This document shows, piece after piece, positions 34,983-46,440 of a stretch of 64,000 bases of DNA. The stretch is taken from assembly GCA_004794785.1 (NCBI GenBank), contig SJOL01006491.1:835041-899040 (forward strand), read 5' to 3'. The first letter of the stretch is position 1, and every line of letters begins with the position of its first letter. The notes below the pieces were generated by a model. That model was not told where the DNA came from and made no database searches. It saw nothing but the letters and a program-made list of their open reading frames with translations. Both the position numbers and the translations under genes were made by a program. The stretch comes from Opisthorchis felineus. Lineage: Eukaryota > Platyhelminthes > Trematoda > Opisthorchiida > Opisthorchiidae.

Positions 34983-35661
34983 TGCTATTAACCAAAAATG
35001 TGCGCCAAGCTTGCTGCTGTATCATTAAAAGATGCTTCTGGTGTCTGTGCGGGAATGCTGCACAGGTGATTCATCCCGCAATTTACTTGACCCTCCCCTC
35101 CAAGTAATGTCCATTTAGTATACGCATCTATCGAGCATCTTGCAGCACTCTTTGCCAGTAAATCAATTCGTAAATCACCATTCGTATGCATTCGAAGTTC
35201 CACATCTCCACGAGGATTGAGCATATATCTGTGATAAGTTCACCGACAGCTTTCATTGTGTCGCACGTCCACCCAAAAGTACACGGCAGCGGAGTTGGCT
35301 GGGATTCCTATGTATCTAAAGGGCTGCTTGATTATCACGCCTAACCACGCCTCCTACCGGATGAGTCTGGCGTCTCCCAAAGATATTATCTTAAGTGAAA
35401 CAGTGCAATCAACAGGTAGGAATGTATACCATCGCGTAACTCCGGCTACAACATCACACCAAAGGATACAACGAACTCCCGAGGTAAAAGCAACTCTCCG
35501 GTATTGCCAGCTTACTGGAAATGCATGAGATCCACGCAAATGCTAGTAATCTGGGTCGTCATGTTTTTTACATGAAACGTAAAAGCATCACTGCAAGCAA
35601 ATCAGGTTAGGTAGAAGACAGTCTAATCGTCACTGTGTTAACGGTCCGGTTTCATTACATT
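34983..35661. other. No supported gene (0.68 kb)
   Basis: Open frames of 60-90 codons overlap on both strands (34988-35224 minus, 35256-35539 both) with no recognised motif. If NeuroD has an upstream exon it could lie here or further upstream, but I cannot point to it. Confidence 0.4.
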
Positions 35662-35906
35662 ATCACTAGGCGGAACATACTACTCATAAGGTTGCTGAAA
35701 GCACTGACAATCCACCACTGGTTACGTAATTCTTTGGAATAGCCAGGTATGCACAGTCCCCTATTTCCTATAGACCTTATGTTTTACTTGAACCCTAATC
35801 GGAAGCAAATGCCTTCTTTTTTATGCACCACAAACAAGAGATTCACTTGTATTCAGCTGAGTCTCCCGTCAATGCTAAATTGGTGTGCAAATGAGGGTAT
35901 TTAGCA
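35662..35906 (-). repeat. FB-H repeat, copy 7 (eroded)
   Basis: On the minus strand: TTTGCACACCAATTTAGCATT, ACGGGAGACTCAGCTGAATAC, AAGTGAATCTCTTGTTTGTG and, at the far end, CAGCAACCTTATGAGTAGTA. Both ends of the family are clear. The ribozyme segment (35698-35757) has only traces (ACCAGTGGTGGATTGTC). Confidence 0.7.
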
Positions 35907-38900
35907 CATTACTACCACTAATGGTGCCCTCTTCACGTGACTATTAATTTGACGTGAATACTATATCATGTAGAAATTTATCAGTACTGTCAACCTGTAA
36001 GATGATATGTAGGAAAAATAAGCACGAATGGTCACCTCTCAGTTGAGCTATTGTTTCAGAAACGTGGCAAGATTGGTTTACTACTAATAACTGCATCAGA
36101 CTTTCATCAGTTAGGCTTTCTTGTGGGTTATGTTGTGGATTGATCCCTTAAAACGCACCTGTAACCCTAGCTTCGTAAATGAAGAAGCAGAACTAACTTT
36201 CTACTCAACAGTGGACCAAGTAATGGCATTCAAAACGAAATTGACTACAATGCGGTTTGTCCGGAATTCGGCCTTTTTTGTCCTGTGATCCCGGGAACAC
36301 CCATCTTTCTGGTTTACTGTAACAGCCTTGGTGAGTTTGGTGCAATTTTGTCCGGTAGACCCAAATCTACGGAATTAGAAATTTTTTCAAAATTTCTATA
36401 GGTTTGGATCACTCGGTCCTCATCCATGATGCAGCTAATGTATCTATTTGTGCATAAAAATCCCCAGCTCAGGTCAGTTGGAAGCTTTCGTGGAAGAGCA
36501 TAACACAGGTGCAGTTTGAATAGGTGGCAGACGAAGAAGAAAACTAATCATGCGCGAGAAGAGATCCGTCGTACGCTGAATGAAACAATGATCCATAAAC
36601 TACTGCGCCTGAGTGTTTAACGGCCGTAGCGCACGCATGCTTGCACACAGACTCAACGGAGCCGGCGGCTGACTTAACACCCCTCTGTTCCAGCGTGATT
36701 GGAGCTGCCGGACCGTGCAGACTCATTCATCCATGTTGCAGACAGTCCGGGAATATTAAGGTGACATTCGGCCATCTGTCAGCCCAGGACGCCACCACCC
36801 TCCCTCGTCACATCTCACCTAAAATCAAATTGATCACCGTCACCCCTGCAAGAGATTCTATTGCCCTTCTACGTAGCTCAAACCAAAATAGGTGTGCTAG
36901 ATGTCTTGTGATAGGGACCCATTGCTCAGTCAACTTGAGTGCGCATCTTCTCCCCCCACGAAAAAAATGTGTGCACACCGGTAGGGGCACATTGACTGGT
37001 AGCGCTGAAATTGCTTTCAATACCTTGTGCTCATAAAGCTTAATTCTAATCTCGACTAGTAGACAACTGGAATACGTACAAAGGCAGTTCTGGGTGATGT
37101 GGACAGGTTCAACCGGAATATAGTCATTCCTTTCGAGCGCAACATTATGTTTCTTATGCCTGCTCAGAAATTGAGACAATTCTGTCATTACTGAATGTTG
37201 AACTACACTATACTATAAGCTGGGCGTTGATTATTATTCCATTGTGAGCTCAAGTGATTCAGAGGTAAGGACTCGAACTTCTGACCCATGGTTGAAATTC
37301 ACTCCTAAACTTCTATTTCGTAAACGTTGACAATCTAACGGTATCTCATCTGCTCTGTAGTCACCCATCAAAATAACATCTCAACTATACGACTTGATAA
37401 CTTTGTTGATCCTCTGGATACAACGGGGGAAATCGGTTTGGCGAGTACGGGTGGGTTGTGCGGGAAGATTTGACAGTCATTAGTTCAGTGACTTAAAACT
37501 CCCAGACTTTGGTGGCATTTTTTACCTCGTTTCCTGGGCAATATAAAAACTGATGAATGCACTCAGTCTACAAGTGCATTCGCTCGGATAGAAACAATAC
37601 TGTTCATGTCCCAGTACTATATATCGGATAAGAAACTGGTGTGCAGATGACTCAAATCTTCGTTTATTACCGTGCCAAGTTGCATGAGATGTCTGTCTGA
37701 ATCCACATCACATATCGACTAGGATCCTGCCATCTTGAGCTAAATGTCACGAAGTTCACCATGACACATCCTGTGCCCCAACGACTTGACAAACGGGTGT
37801 TTGCATTCTTTCCTTTTGTCTGATTACGGTTATTTGCCAACCAATCCAGTTGTGTACACACTGATAAGGTACATACATGAACCGACAAAAAACAGCCCCG
37901 AAACAATAAGCACTTTGGGTTCGGGCCTCACGGGACTGCGACAAACACTGAATCACAGCTGATGGATGTCCCGTACAACCTGGCAACCCCACTAATATGA
38001 TGGTCATTTGTTTGGTTCACCACGTTAATTGAACCCGCTTGGTTGGTAGATTACCCCTAACCAGCGGGTTGGTCAGCCATGCGGGCAGGAGTCAAACAGG
38101 ATACTACGTGGATAGTGCCGAGGTGTCACGTTCTGAGAACGGATGAAAGTAAGGACAATCGGCTTTGGATCCGGCCATTTGTGTTAATATTTTGGGTAAG
38201 GAAACCGGGACCCATCTCTTGCACGTGAGGTCAACTTCTAGGCATGATTTTTGTGAACTACAGCGCGCGTCACTTCTGACAAATTTAGTCACAAGCTGTT
38301 GATTCTGGCAAGTTTAAATGTGAGTCCGAGCTCACAGGTTGGAAAATCAGTGTTCTCACTCCTTATCGAGCTCTAAGCATTAAATAGCTAGACGACTGTC
38401 CTGGATTGATTGTGGAGTTCCGAAGATAGACACCATTTTTGAGCCCTCAAACTTTGGAATAGTGCTTACTCAAAGATAGGGATTAAAGCGAAGCTGGAAT
38501 CCAAAATGTGGCGTAAACTTTCTATTCTAACTATCAAAGTGTAACGCGGTTGTGATCACGAAATGGGTGTACCGCCCAGATAGATGAACCGCCGATCGAT
38601 CCTTCCTGCTTCCGAGAAGGAAGATTTGAAGCAATATTCGACTGCTTCCTGATTTACACTCTACTTTGAATCATGAGCCCCACATGACGATGGCTGAACT
38701 ATGCTTCCGAGATTCTCCCATTGTTCAGTCCTGTCTTACTAAAGCGTACGACCTTGATCTTCTCAGTAGCGATCAAACGGTTCTGTTGAGGACCCATAAA
38801 TTACATCGCACCACCGCCATGAAGCAGGTTACCTGCACTCAACTACAAACTATCTACCAATTGTCGTTTGTTTGTTTCCAGTGGATCATTCAAACGCTGC

Positions 38901-41210
38901 TTGTTTTGCGTACCTAGCTAGTAGCATCTGGCCAAGGTCAACAAAGTAATTGTAGATGGCTCCTACGGCAATTTACTCGTTTCTTGTCAACCTGTTGGTT
39001 TACAGGATCGTGCTACTTGCACGAAGGACTCACTCTATATCAGATTAAACGGCAACTCTTCACTTTAAAGCCTGACAAAAAATAGGGTTTTAAAAATTAG
39101 GACTCTCTAGAACTGCCTCTTTCTTCTAGGCTCTTCTTGGATTGATATTTTTGTGAGCAGCGTGTACTGTGCAGTTTTTTTTTCACTTGGAGACCACAGG
39201 AGCCACCCTTCCTGGTGGGATCACAGCGGTTCAGTTAAATAGATCCTTTGCAGCGGATATGACTTCCACACAAGGACAGTCATACTCGCGGTCTTTTCAG
39301 TCGGAATTACAGGCAAAAACTCATAATCTTTCAGCAATGAACACTTCATAGAAATGGGTTCACTCAGTGGTCATTTTACTTTTGACGTCTGATGTTATGC
39401 CCCTTTATTTTCTATAATGGTTAACTTTTCGGATTTTCTTATGGAAACTCTGTCAAGCAGACCAGTGTACGACATCGATCCATCTGATGCCTTTGCCATA
39501 CTATTGATCCACTTGTTAAATAGATTATTCCTACTGTTTTTGGTTGAGTGATTTCTACTCACAAGGCAGTACTCATTCATATCAGTTCTAATACATAGGC
39601 AGTAAAGGCCGATAAAACACAAGTTATCTTCGCCATCCTCGTCACATATGCCGGGGTACATCACCCAATTTGCACTCAGCCCGCTTCGAATCGAGGGGAA
39701 GAACGTTTAGGAACAAAGTCAACTCCTAGGGAAACTTCGGGCTTCAGGTTAGCTTACTCAAAACCCAACGCAGCACCTGTGGTGATGAAATTATACTGGT
39801 TCAACCAGAGAATTCTGGTTCCATACAAGCCTAAGTCCCACGCATATAATAACGGTTATGTTTGTGTAAAATTGATCCTTATGTGGAGACTCTGCATGAG
39901 GTGTAAGGCGCCTCAGGTAGAGGCTGATCCAAAACAATCAACACGTGAGACCTATGAACAAACTTTGCCGAGCTTTCGAGTCAGCCATAGTGTGGATACT
40001 GGCAAACGAGATTTTGGTGATCACCGAAGAGAAACCACAACACAGGGATAAAGTATTTGGTCTCTCATTGGATGGATTTTCGCTGTATGATCTTGAACTA
40101 AGTACCTGTAGACTATGGACACTGTCTGGAACCCTTCGAAGCAGCAGTCTTCTTCTTGGATGGAGGACTGTGCTTGTTTATTAATGAATTGCATCGTATT
40201 CATTTCTTCAATGGCGTGTAGGTACGGACTCAGTCTATCCAATTATGCAATTTATCCTTGTCTGGAGGGACCCAGTGGATCACCACAGTGGTAGTTGTTG
40301 ACCCTTAGGTGCAGACGCTCCAGTTCTGAGTTAGCTGACTAGCTTCGAAAGCTTATCTAATCACATAATGAAGCATTTCATAAGCAGCTGAATCCTAGGA
40401 ACATATTTTATGGGACAGGCAGTATGTCGACGTATTTCAACAGTCTATGCACTGGAGCATAGTTCACAGTGTTGTACAGAATACCCCGAGAACGTTCGCC
40501 AGTGGTTTGTTCCATGGTATGAGGACGATGCTTGAAAGTTTTTTCCGAGAGCTGTTGCACGTTGGATTGGCTTTGTTGAGACGCTATTCCTCCATTGACT
40601 TTCACCTATATATTTTTTTCACTCAGTCGTGGTGGAGTCGTGCATCCCCGTTTAGTAATAATGGGCACCGGATATTCAGTCATCTGTCCCCAACAAGGCC
40701 GTTTTTCGTTGCACTTAACCCATTGATGATTGTTGGGTACTACACCAAAGCCTCCACAATAGTCAGCGAGTTTACACGCACAAGGCGTACGCACATGCAG
40801 GAGGGAGCACTAATTGTGAACAGGTTATGACAGGTTGCGTGATCGTCACGAAAGCTTCTTGGGGGGCGTGTGAGTTTAACTCAGTTGGTTGCATGTGGTA
40901 AATTGCGCGTTTGCTCACCGCAGGGGTCGAGCGGGTCGTTCATTAGGCTACATTGAAAATGAAATCCTCCTCAGGGCGATTTACCTCTCCACGCGAGTGG
41001 ATTTATTGGCCGCGTGTGAAACATGGGCAAAAATCAATAGTTTGATCACAAAATATAATGAGAGCATTAGTGAAAAACAGGTGTTACAAATTTGTTAAAC
41101 TCGAAGTCGGGGTAAATAGTACGCTGCTGTTTTTGAGGATCTTTACTAAAAGACTCAATAGGACATCCCCACCAGATAATACGTAAATCAAACAGAACTA
41201 GGTTTTCGAC
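35907..41210. other. No supported gene (5.3 kb)
   Basis: The largest unexplained block. 36641-37188 is open on both strands (131 codons plus, 126 minus) without a recognised motif. Near 37245-37290 the minus strand has AGTTCGAGTCC, which may be an eroded B-box of a tRNA-headed SINE, and 40863-40935 has a weak tRNA-like look. No gene can be called. Confidence 0.45.
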
Positions 41211-41398
41211 TGAGATTTCATCGTGTCAGTGAAGCTGTTTCATCCTCATTGGGAACCATCAGCAGTGCGCATCTCACGAAAGTTCAGGGGGTTTCGAACC
41301 CTCGGCTTCCGGCTAGTAGTTAGGACATTTAGCCGTCTGGACACGAGCGGATGATCAGCATTGTGATTAGCTCTCACTTAGACAGGATATAGCTCCAC
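41211..41398 (-). repeat. SINE-H full-length copy, left of inverted pair
   Basis: On the minus strand it reads GGAGCTATATCCTGTCTAAG, TGAGAGCTAATCACA, GCTCGTGTCCAGACGGCTAA (box A region), GAGGGTTCGAAACCCCC (box B), GCGCACTGCTGATGG, TTCCCAATGAGGATGAAAC and a 3' end CACGATGAAATCTC. This gives the fullest view of the 5' end of the family. The last A of CTGATGA is G and stem III is interrupted. Confidence 0.85.
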
Positions 41399-41549
41399 CC
41401 ATCATTCAGTCACAGAAACCACACCACGTGGTCACTTATTGACTGGCTCCTCGAGTGACGATCTGAGATGGAATTTTCACCCACCTTATGAAATTATTCT
41501 TCCTCTGAGCCACATATAGTGTGAGGACATTCAATAATTTTCGGTTGAG

Positions 41550-41765
41550 ACTGAGTGGCGCTATATCTTGTCTAAGCGAGAGCTAACCACACTGCTAACC
41601 AGCCGCTCGTGGCTTAACGGTTGAGTGCCTAACCACTGACTGGAAGGTCGTAGGTTCGAAACTCTCTGAGTTTCGTGAGATGCGCACTACTGATGATCGA
41701 CAACAAGGGCGGAACAGGTGTACAGTGCTTTTCGGCTTTTCAGGTTAGATTGGCCTCACTGGCTG
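41550..41765 (+). repeat. SINE-H full-length copy, right of inverted pair
   Basis: It starts GAGTGGCGCTATATCTTGTC, then AAGCGAGAGCTAACCACACT, GCTCGTGGCTTAACGG (box A), GTAGGTTCGAAACTCTC (box B), GCGCACTACTGATGATCG, GGGCGGAACAGGTGTACAG and TGCTTTTCGGC. CTGATGA is intact, but GAAA has changed to GGAA. It is the mirror of the copy at 41211, separated by about 150 bp. Confidence 0.85.
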
Positions 41766-43249
41766 AACGCAATATTACTGAAAATTACCAGAACTTCTCA
41801 CACCACAATAAGGACTACGTTTACCCGGTGAATAAAATTCCACATAACTTTGTTTCTGACCTAATTGACTAACCAAGGGACAGTGAGTCAGGACCACATT
41901 TCGGTTTACCAACCAGGTCTTCCATGGCTCAGTGGGAAATCCGTAATCTATTGATCCATACAACCAGCTGACTCAGCCATCTTCAAACTCGTCATACCCA
42001 ACTCTGATGAAAAAGCAGGAATTTCCCCCAGAGTGTGATGGTTCGGTGAAAGATAAATGAACTTTTATTTGGCCTCCCATGTAATCTGAGAAAAAGCAGC
42101 TTTGAGAGACTGTACTTCATTGCACGCATTCTGCGCTGTAATGATCACCCAATACGGAGGCAGTGCCTGCTTGGTTTGCTCGACCATTCCTTCAGGATAC
42201 CGAGGCACAGAGCCTGGTGTTTTGTCCAACGATTATTTCTTCAGTCTCACGTTTCCACTGGCCCGATACAAAAGTGCCACTGAGTTGTTGGTGAGAAAAT
42301 TTACCTTCACTGGCGTCCACTACTAAGTTTCGGGAAACAAGCAGGCAAGATAAAACAAATAAACATCATGTTCCGCATTGGAAGGACACGGAGCGTTTGA
42401 CTACACACACTATTTGCTATTAACTGAAAACATGACCGTCTCAAAACAATGGAGTGTCCAGCCTTTATGAGGTACAAAAGATTGTGAAGATTATTTGTGT
42501 TCAGCTCAGCTTCGTCAACCCCCTCCTGTTCATCAGTCCATCAACTTACATCGTTTAAATCCCGGGGGTGGGTCACCGACACGCTCAACATAACTGTGTT
42601 GATTTCCTGAGAGAAGACGAGGGTCTAGACAGATCTACCCAAATTTCCGTTCTGTGGTCTCAACATGAGTTCATGCAGCAAGCCCTCCAGTCCTCACCCT
42701 ACCTTCAGTTCACTCACAAAAGGAGGCCTAAATGAAACTCTCCGATGACCCCTTTAGGTGACATGCAATTTCGTTTATGGGTGGGTCCACGACATGCAGA
42801 ACGACACACACGCGCTCACACACCGTCTGAGCGTCAGTCACAATGAGTATTGCGTGCTTGACACGAGTTAGGTTGGCGCGAGCAGATGAGAGAGACACGG
42901 AGAATTAATAGGCACTCACCCTGCGTACATACCGGTCATGCTGACAACAAGCAAGTCGGGTGCGGATCATCAGGAGATAACCATCGACGGTCAACTTTCC
43001 GCTATCCCAACGGAATAAGGATTTGAGTAGTTTGTATGAAAAAAGATCCGGCTAAGGTTGATTTAAATCCGGCCGTCAGCTAGCTGCATCTATAACGAAC
43101 GAAGCATACTTCTGTCCACTGGTTCCGACGTACTAACTGGAAAAGTCTAGACAGATCTGATTGAGGTCCCGTGTAAGTCTAATTAGTAGGCTACACTAGC
43201 AATGATCAGTTCTCAGTCCTCCACCAATACTTAGGAGAATCTTATTTCT
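41766..43249. other. No supported gene (1.5 kb)
   Basis: No recognised coding region. The word GTCTAGACAGATCT occurs at 42629 and again at 43146, perhaps by shared repeat ancestry. 42770-42860 has a run of short CA-rich words. Confidence 0.45.
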
Positions 43250-43530
43250 TGGAATGCACACCAACTTGGTTCAAAGGGAGACCAGAGTGAATCCCAGCTG
43301 AAACTCTCGTTTATGACACTCTTCAACTGAATGTGCTGCTGAACGGACTGCGTCCACCTGATGACCCAAATAATGGTGAAACCGGTCGTTGACTGTTGAG
43401 GAGTTTTCAGCAACTCTATGAATAGTTTCTTTCAAGAAAGTATGCTGCGATATCGTGTGCAGCACACCACTAACGAGAGGTTCAGTTGGGATTCAGTTGG
43501 GTCTCCCGATAGAACCAAGCTGCCGTGCAA
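43250..43530 (+). repeat. FB-H repeat, copy 8, best preserved
   Basis: Terminal inverted repeats of about 60 bp are clear: TGCACACCAACTTGGTTC at 43256 answers GAACCAAGCTGCCGTGCA at 43514, and GAATCCCAGCTGAAACTCTC answers GAGAGGTTCAGTTGGGATTC. Between them are CTTCAACTGAATGTGCTGC, the hammerhead at 43352-43393, and GAGTTTTCAGCAACTC. The layout is that of a small foldback, MITE-like or terminal-repeat-derived element of about 280 bp without coding capacity. Confidence 0.8.
43352..43393 (+). ncRNA. Hammerhead ribozyme (type I, minimal stem III)
   Basis: All catalytic residues of a hammerhead are present in order: CTGATGA (43358-43364), GAAA (43378-43381), a self-complementary ACCGGT as stem III (43381-43386), and C at the cleavage position (43387), giving the triplet GTC. 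Stem I can form between GUCCAC (43352-43357) and GUUGAC (43388-43393), five of six pairs. Stem II is weak in this copy, with CC/GG and an unpaired 10.1/11.1 position where related copies have G-C. The loopless stem III implies that it would act as a dimer, as described for minimal hammerheads of Penelope-like elements. Cleavage is predicted between 43387 and 43388. Confidence 0.7.
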
Positions 43531-45192
43531 CTGAGTGTGATTCGAGAATTTCGTATAATTTGGTTTTAAGTAGTGGGCCGAAAAAGCGAATCTTGCATCC
43601 AAATAGAAAAGCAGCTGAAGTGGATGAGTAGTTGTTATAGGTGTGATTGTAAAATGCGTTCCCTATGGTCCGCCCGTGGTTTTGTTGGAAATATTCATAG
43701 GTTGCCTGAAGACCGGTATGCTGTTAGCTCCGATCTACGCTATCTGATTGCATGTTTGGCGTTCATTCAACTCGCTGACCTCGTTTCTGTCTTCACTGCG
43801 AGCAGTTCTTCATGGGACCAGTTGTGGTTGTACTAAGACTAGTAACATTATATGTCTTTGTCAACCTATGGAGAGGAAGCAACACAAATTAAGCGCTTGT
43901 TCAATTCATATAAAACCACCGGCTGAATGTTGGTACCGTGAAGATACAAGCTGAGTACTGTTCACATTTTGGTAGTTGTTCACACACCTATAAGTGTTTT
44001 CATGCAAAAGGTTAAAACTAATTGGCGACGCGATTCGGTAACAGTTCAACAGAAAATTCACACCCAAATGGGTGAAAGACAGATGAACTGACAATCTGGA
44101 TCATTAATTGGCCACGTTTGTTGACTTTCGATAAACATTCTCTCCTGTGAACGGCGTTCACTTACATACTCGGATTAAGCCCCCTCCGATCAACTTTCAC
44201 TGCTCCGTGTAACCGAAGCTGAAACTTTTCTTCTGGCATGAGCAGCCCCCTCCCACACTCCGGCCGTCAACGACTCTGACCTTGCCCAAGGCATTTTGAT
44301 GAAATCCAATCTTTAGGAAAATGACGCTGAACAAAGTCAGCGCGAAAGAAAACACAATTTTGGAAGGCTGGATTGAGAAGGATACTGCGGTCGGGTATTA
44401 ATCGAATGCTTTACCATGTGGGTGATTCGAGCGGTCTTGAATTTGCAGTTCCCCATGAGAACCAGATGAATTTTTGAAACTTAAGCCAAACGAGATCGAT
44501 AACAAGGGGTTCGTTTCCATCTGACGACCTTGATGGGCAGTAATATTGATTCGGAGTAGGAGTTGGAGTAGAGATAAGTCAGAAACAAAAACGGATGGTA
44601 CAATAGCTCAGTTGTAATGTGCGCGAAACATGAGAATTGGTGAGATGCGGCTAGTTTGTTGAACAACATAGTAAGGTGAACATACAAACGTGGAGGATGA
44701 AAGCTTGTGGAGGAAAGGTGTTTGCCATATAGTTTTTGCTGAGTACACTTCGCCGGTAGAATACCACTAATGTGTGTAAGTCCTAAATTCCACTTCATCG
44801 GACAAGTCGTGTGATGAAAAGCCGAGGCAGACAGTATTTGGTTGTCTCATTCAGTTTGGGAATCATCACTAGTATGGTTTCCTACAAATAACCTTGTGGA
44901 TATGAATTGAACGGTCTAATTTTAGGCTGTGGATAACTGATTAAGGATACCGAAACTAAACGCGGGGACTTTGTAGACCTTAACTAACAGCTACGGAATC
45001 CACACGCAACTTAAAAAACATGTGGGGCGGGATAAAACTGTTTATATGCGTTTTAGGACTGTTGGGACCAACTCAGTGCCGAGAACATGTTGTGATAATC
45101 ACTTCGAGTTGAATTATTAAAATATAGTGAGTTGAAGCTCGCACCATGTAGTATTCAACAGAATGCGAATAAACTTGATATCACAGGAGCAT
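43531..45192. other. No supported gene; one SINE-H fragment inside
   Basis: At 44808-44890 the plus strand reads GATGAAAAGCCGAGGCAGAC and GGGAATCATCACTAGTATGG, a minus-strand fragment of the SINE-H 3' half. The remainder has open frames (43573-43954 plus, 44481-44798 minus) without recognised motifs. Confidence 0.45.
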
Positions 45193-45389
45193 GGGGGCGA
45201 GATGGCTCAATGGTTAGAGCGCGAATTTACTGACCGGAAGGTCCGTGGTTCGAACCCGACCTCTGCCTCTCGACTTCCCTGTCTAGGCTTGGGCAACCTG
45301 GCAGTATCCCTTCCTTCGGGTGGCATAGCAGCTAGGCACCGAAAGGGTGTTTTACAGCTGAAAGATCCTCTTATTTTTTCGTTATTTCC
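45193..45389 (+). repeat. SINE-A, copy 5, best preserved
   Basis: GCGAGATGGCTCAATGGTTA (box A) and GGTCCGTGGTTCGAACCCG (exact box B) sit at tRNA spacing. The body CTGTCTAGGCTTGGGCAACC, TGGCATAGCAGCTAGGCACC and GTTTTACAGCTGAAAGATCC and a T-rich tail follow. This copy best defines the family. Confidence 0.9.
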
Positions 45390-46257
45390 AGGAGCATATG
45401 TTCGGTGGACTGTAGCAGGTCCGTCGATCGTTACTATATATGAAGTACATGATCAGGAAATCCTAATCCACAACTTGTCTCACACAGACTGGAGCGCATT
45501 GGTTGATCATCATCCATACTCGCTCACAACCAATGCAAAGCCCGGAAAAAAAAGATTCTCCGAGAATGACCACATCCTGCATTTCAATAAATTAACCCTC
45601 AACTCTAGGTCCACAGCCTGGAGCTTATTAGATTCACAAAAATTTCTAACGGTTAGGAATAGCAGTTTGATCACTTGAAGTGTAGTAACTGACGAAAAAA
45701 GACAATCTGAAGGCATCGAGTTTCCCTCGCTCCCAACTCCTGGGTGTGTCAGTTGCTCTGAAAGACAGAATTAGTAGTCACCCCTTTGTGCAATTTAGTG
45801 ACATCCGATACCCCCCAGGAGGGAACGAATTTCGGATCGCAGGAAGAAATGGTCCACTCTCCCCTACTCGTATGAATCGCTTGTTCACTGTATACATAGG
45901 TAGCTGCAACCAATGGCTATATAATTTCCTCGGCAAAATCTTGAGAGGGTAGTGAAGTCTCAGGGCAAGACAAGCACCCCACTTAGAAGCCTGTTTGGCG
46001 CTTAGGAATTTTAATACCGAAAAATCGACCCTTTCCGGTCTCTATTCAATGAGTAGCGTATTGATAATCTTGCACACACCTGCTTACATTTCTGGGTTGG
46101 TTGCAAAGCATAAACCATTGTTTATCATCTGTGCGCTTTTCACCGTGGTGAGTCCGGCTGGATAGTATTCCTCTTGTTCCATAGAACACTGGGAAAACTG
46201 GTGGACGCACTTTATCCCATTAGCGGACAAGAGTCTAATCAGTACTTCAGAAAGTAA
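45390..46257. other. No supported gene (0.87 kb)
   Basis: The plus-strand frame that starts inside the SINE-A copy runs on to 45678 but is an artefact of joining repeat and flank. No recognised motif. Confidence 0.4.
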
Positions 46258-46440
46258 TCTAATTTGCAAGCCAGCTTGGTTTTGATAGGAAACTCAAATG
46301 AACCCAGCTGAATCTTTCGTTTACGATGGGTTCAGTTAGTATATAAGATTGACGGTAGCCCTACCTAATGAGCCTCAAGATGTGCGGAACCGGTCTTGGG
46401 TTGTCAAAGAGTTTGCACCAACCTTATGAGTGGTACTACC
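46258..46440 (+). repeat. FB-H repeat, copy 9 (decayed hammerhead)
   Basis: AGCTTGGTTTTGATAGGAAAC, CCCAGCTGAATCTTTCGTTTA, then CCCTACCTAATGAGCCTC, AAGATGTGCGGAACCGGTC, TTGGGTTGTCAAAGAG (46358-46402) and CAACCTTATGAGTGG follow the family order. CTGATGA is CTAATGA and GAAA is GGAA, so no activity is expected. Confidence 0.75.

Noticed and set aside
37245..37290. Further tRNA-headed SINE on the minus strand
   Set aside because: Only a B-box-like AGTTCGAGTCC is visible; box A and the body do not match either family.
40863..40935. tRNA-like segment (GTTTAACTCAGTTGGTTGC, later GGGTCGAGCGG)
   Set aside because: Box A is plausible but box B is poor, the arms do not pair as a cloverleaf, and no second copy was seen.
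45193..45265. Possible functional tRNA gene at the SINE-A head
   Set aside because: Boxes A and B are good, but the acceptor stem does not pair, there is no clear anticodon stem, and the same sequence recurs with a SINE body.
45163..45678. 171-codon plus-strand frame
   Set aside because: It runs through the SINE-A copy and its flank; the first third is the translated tRNA-like head.
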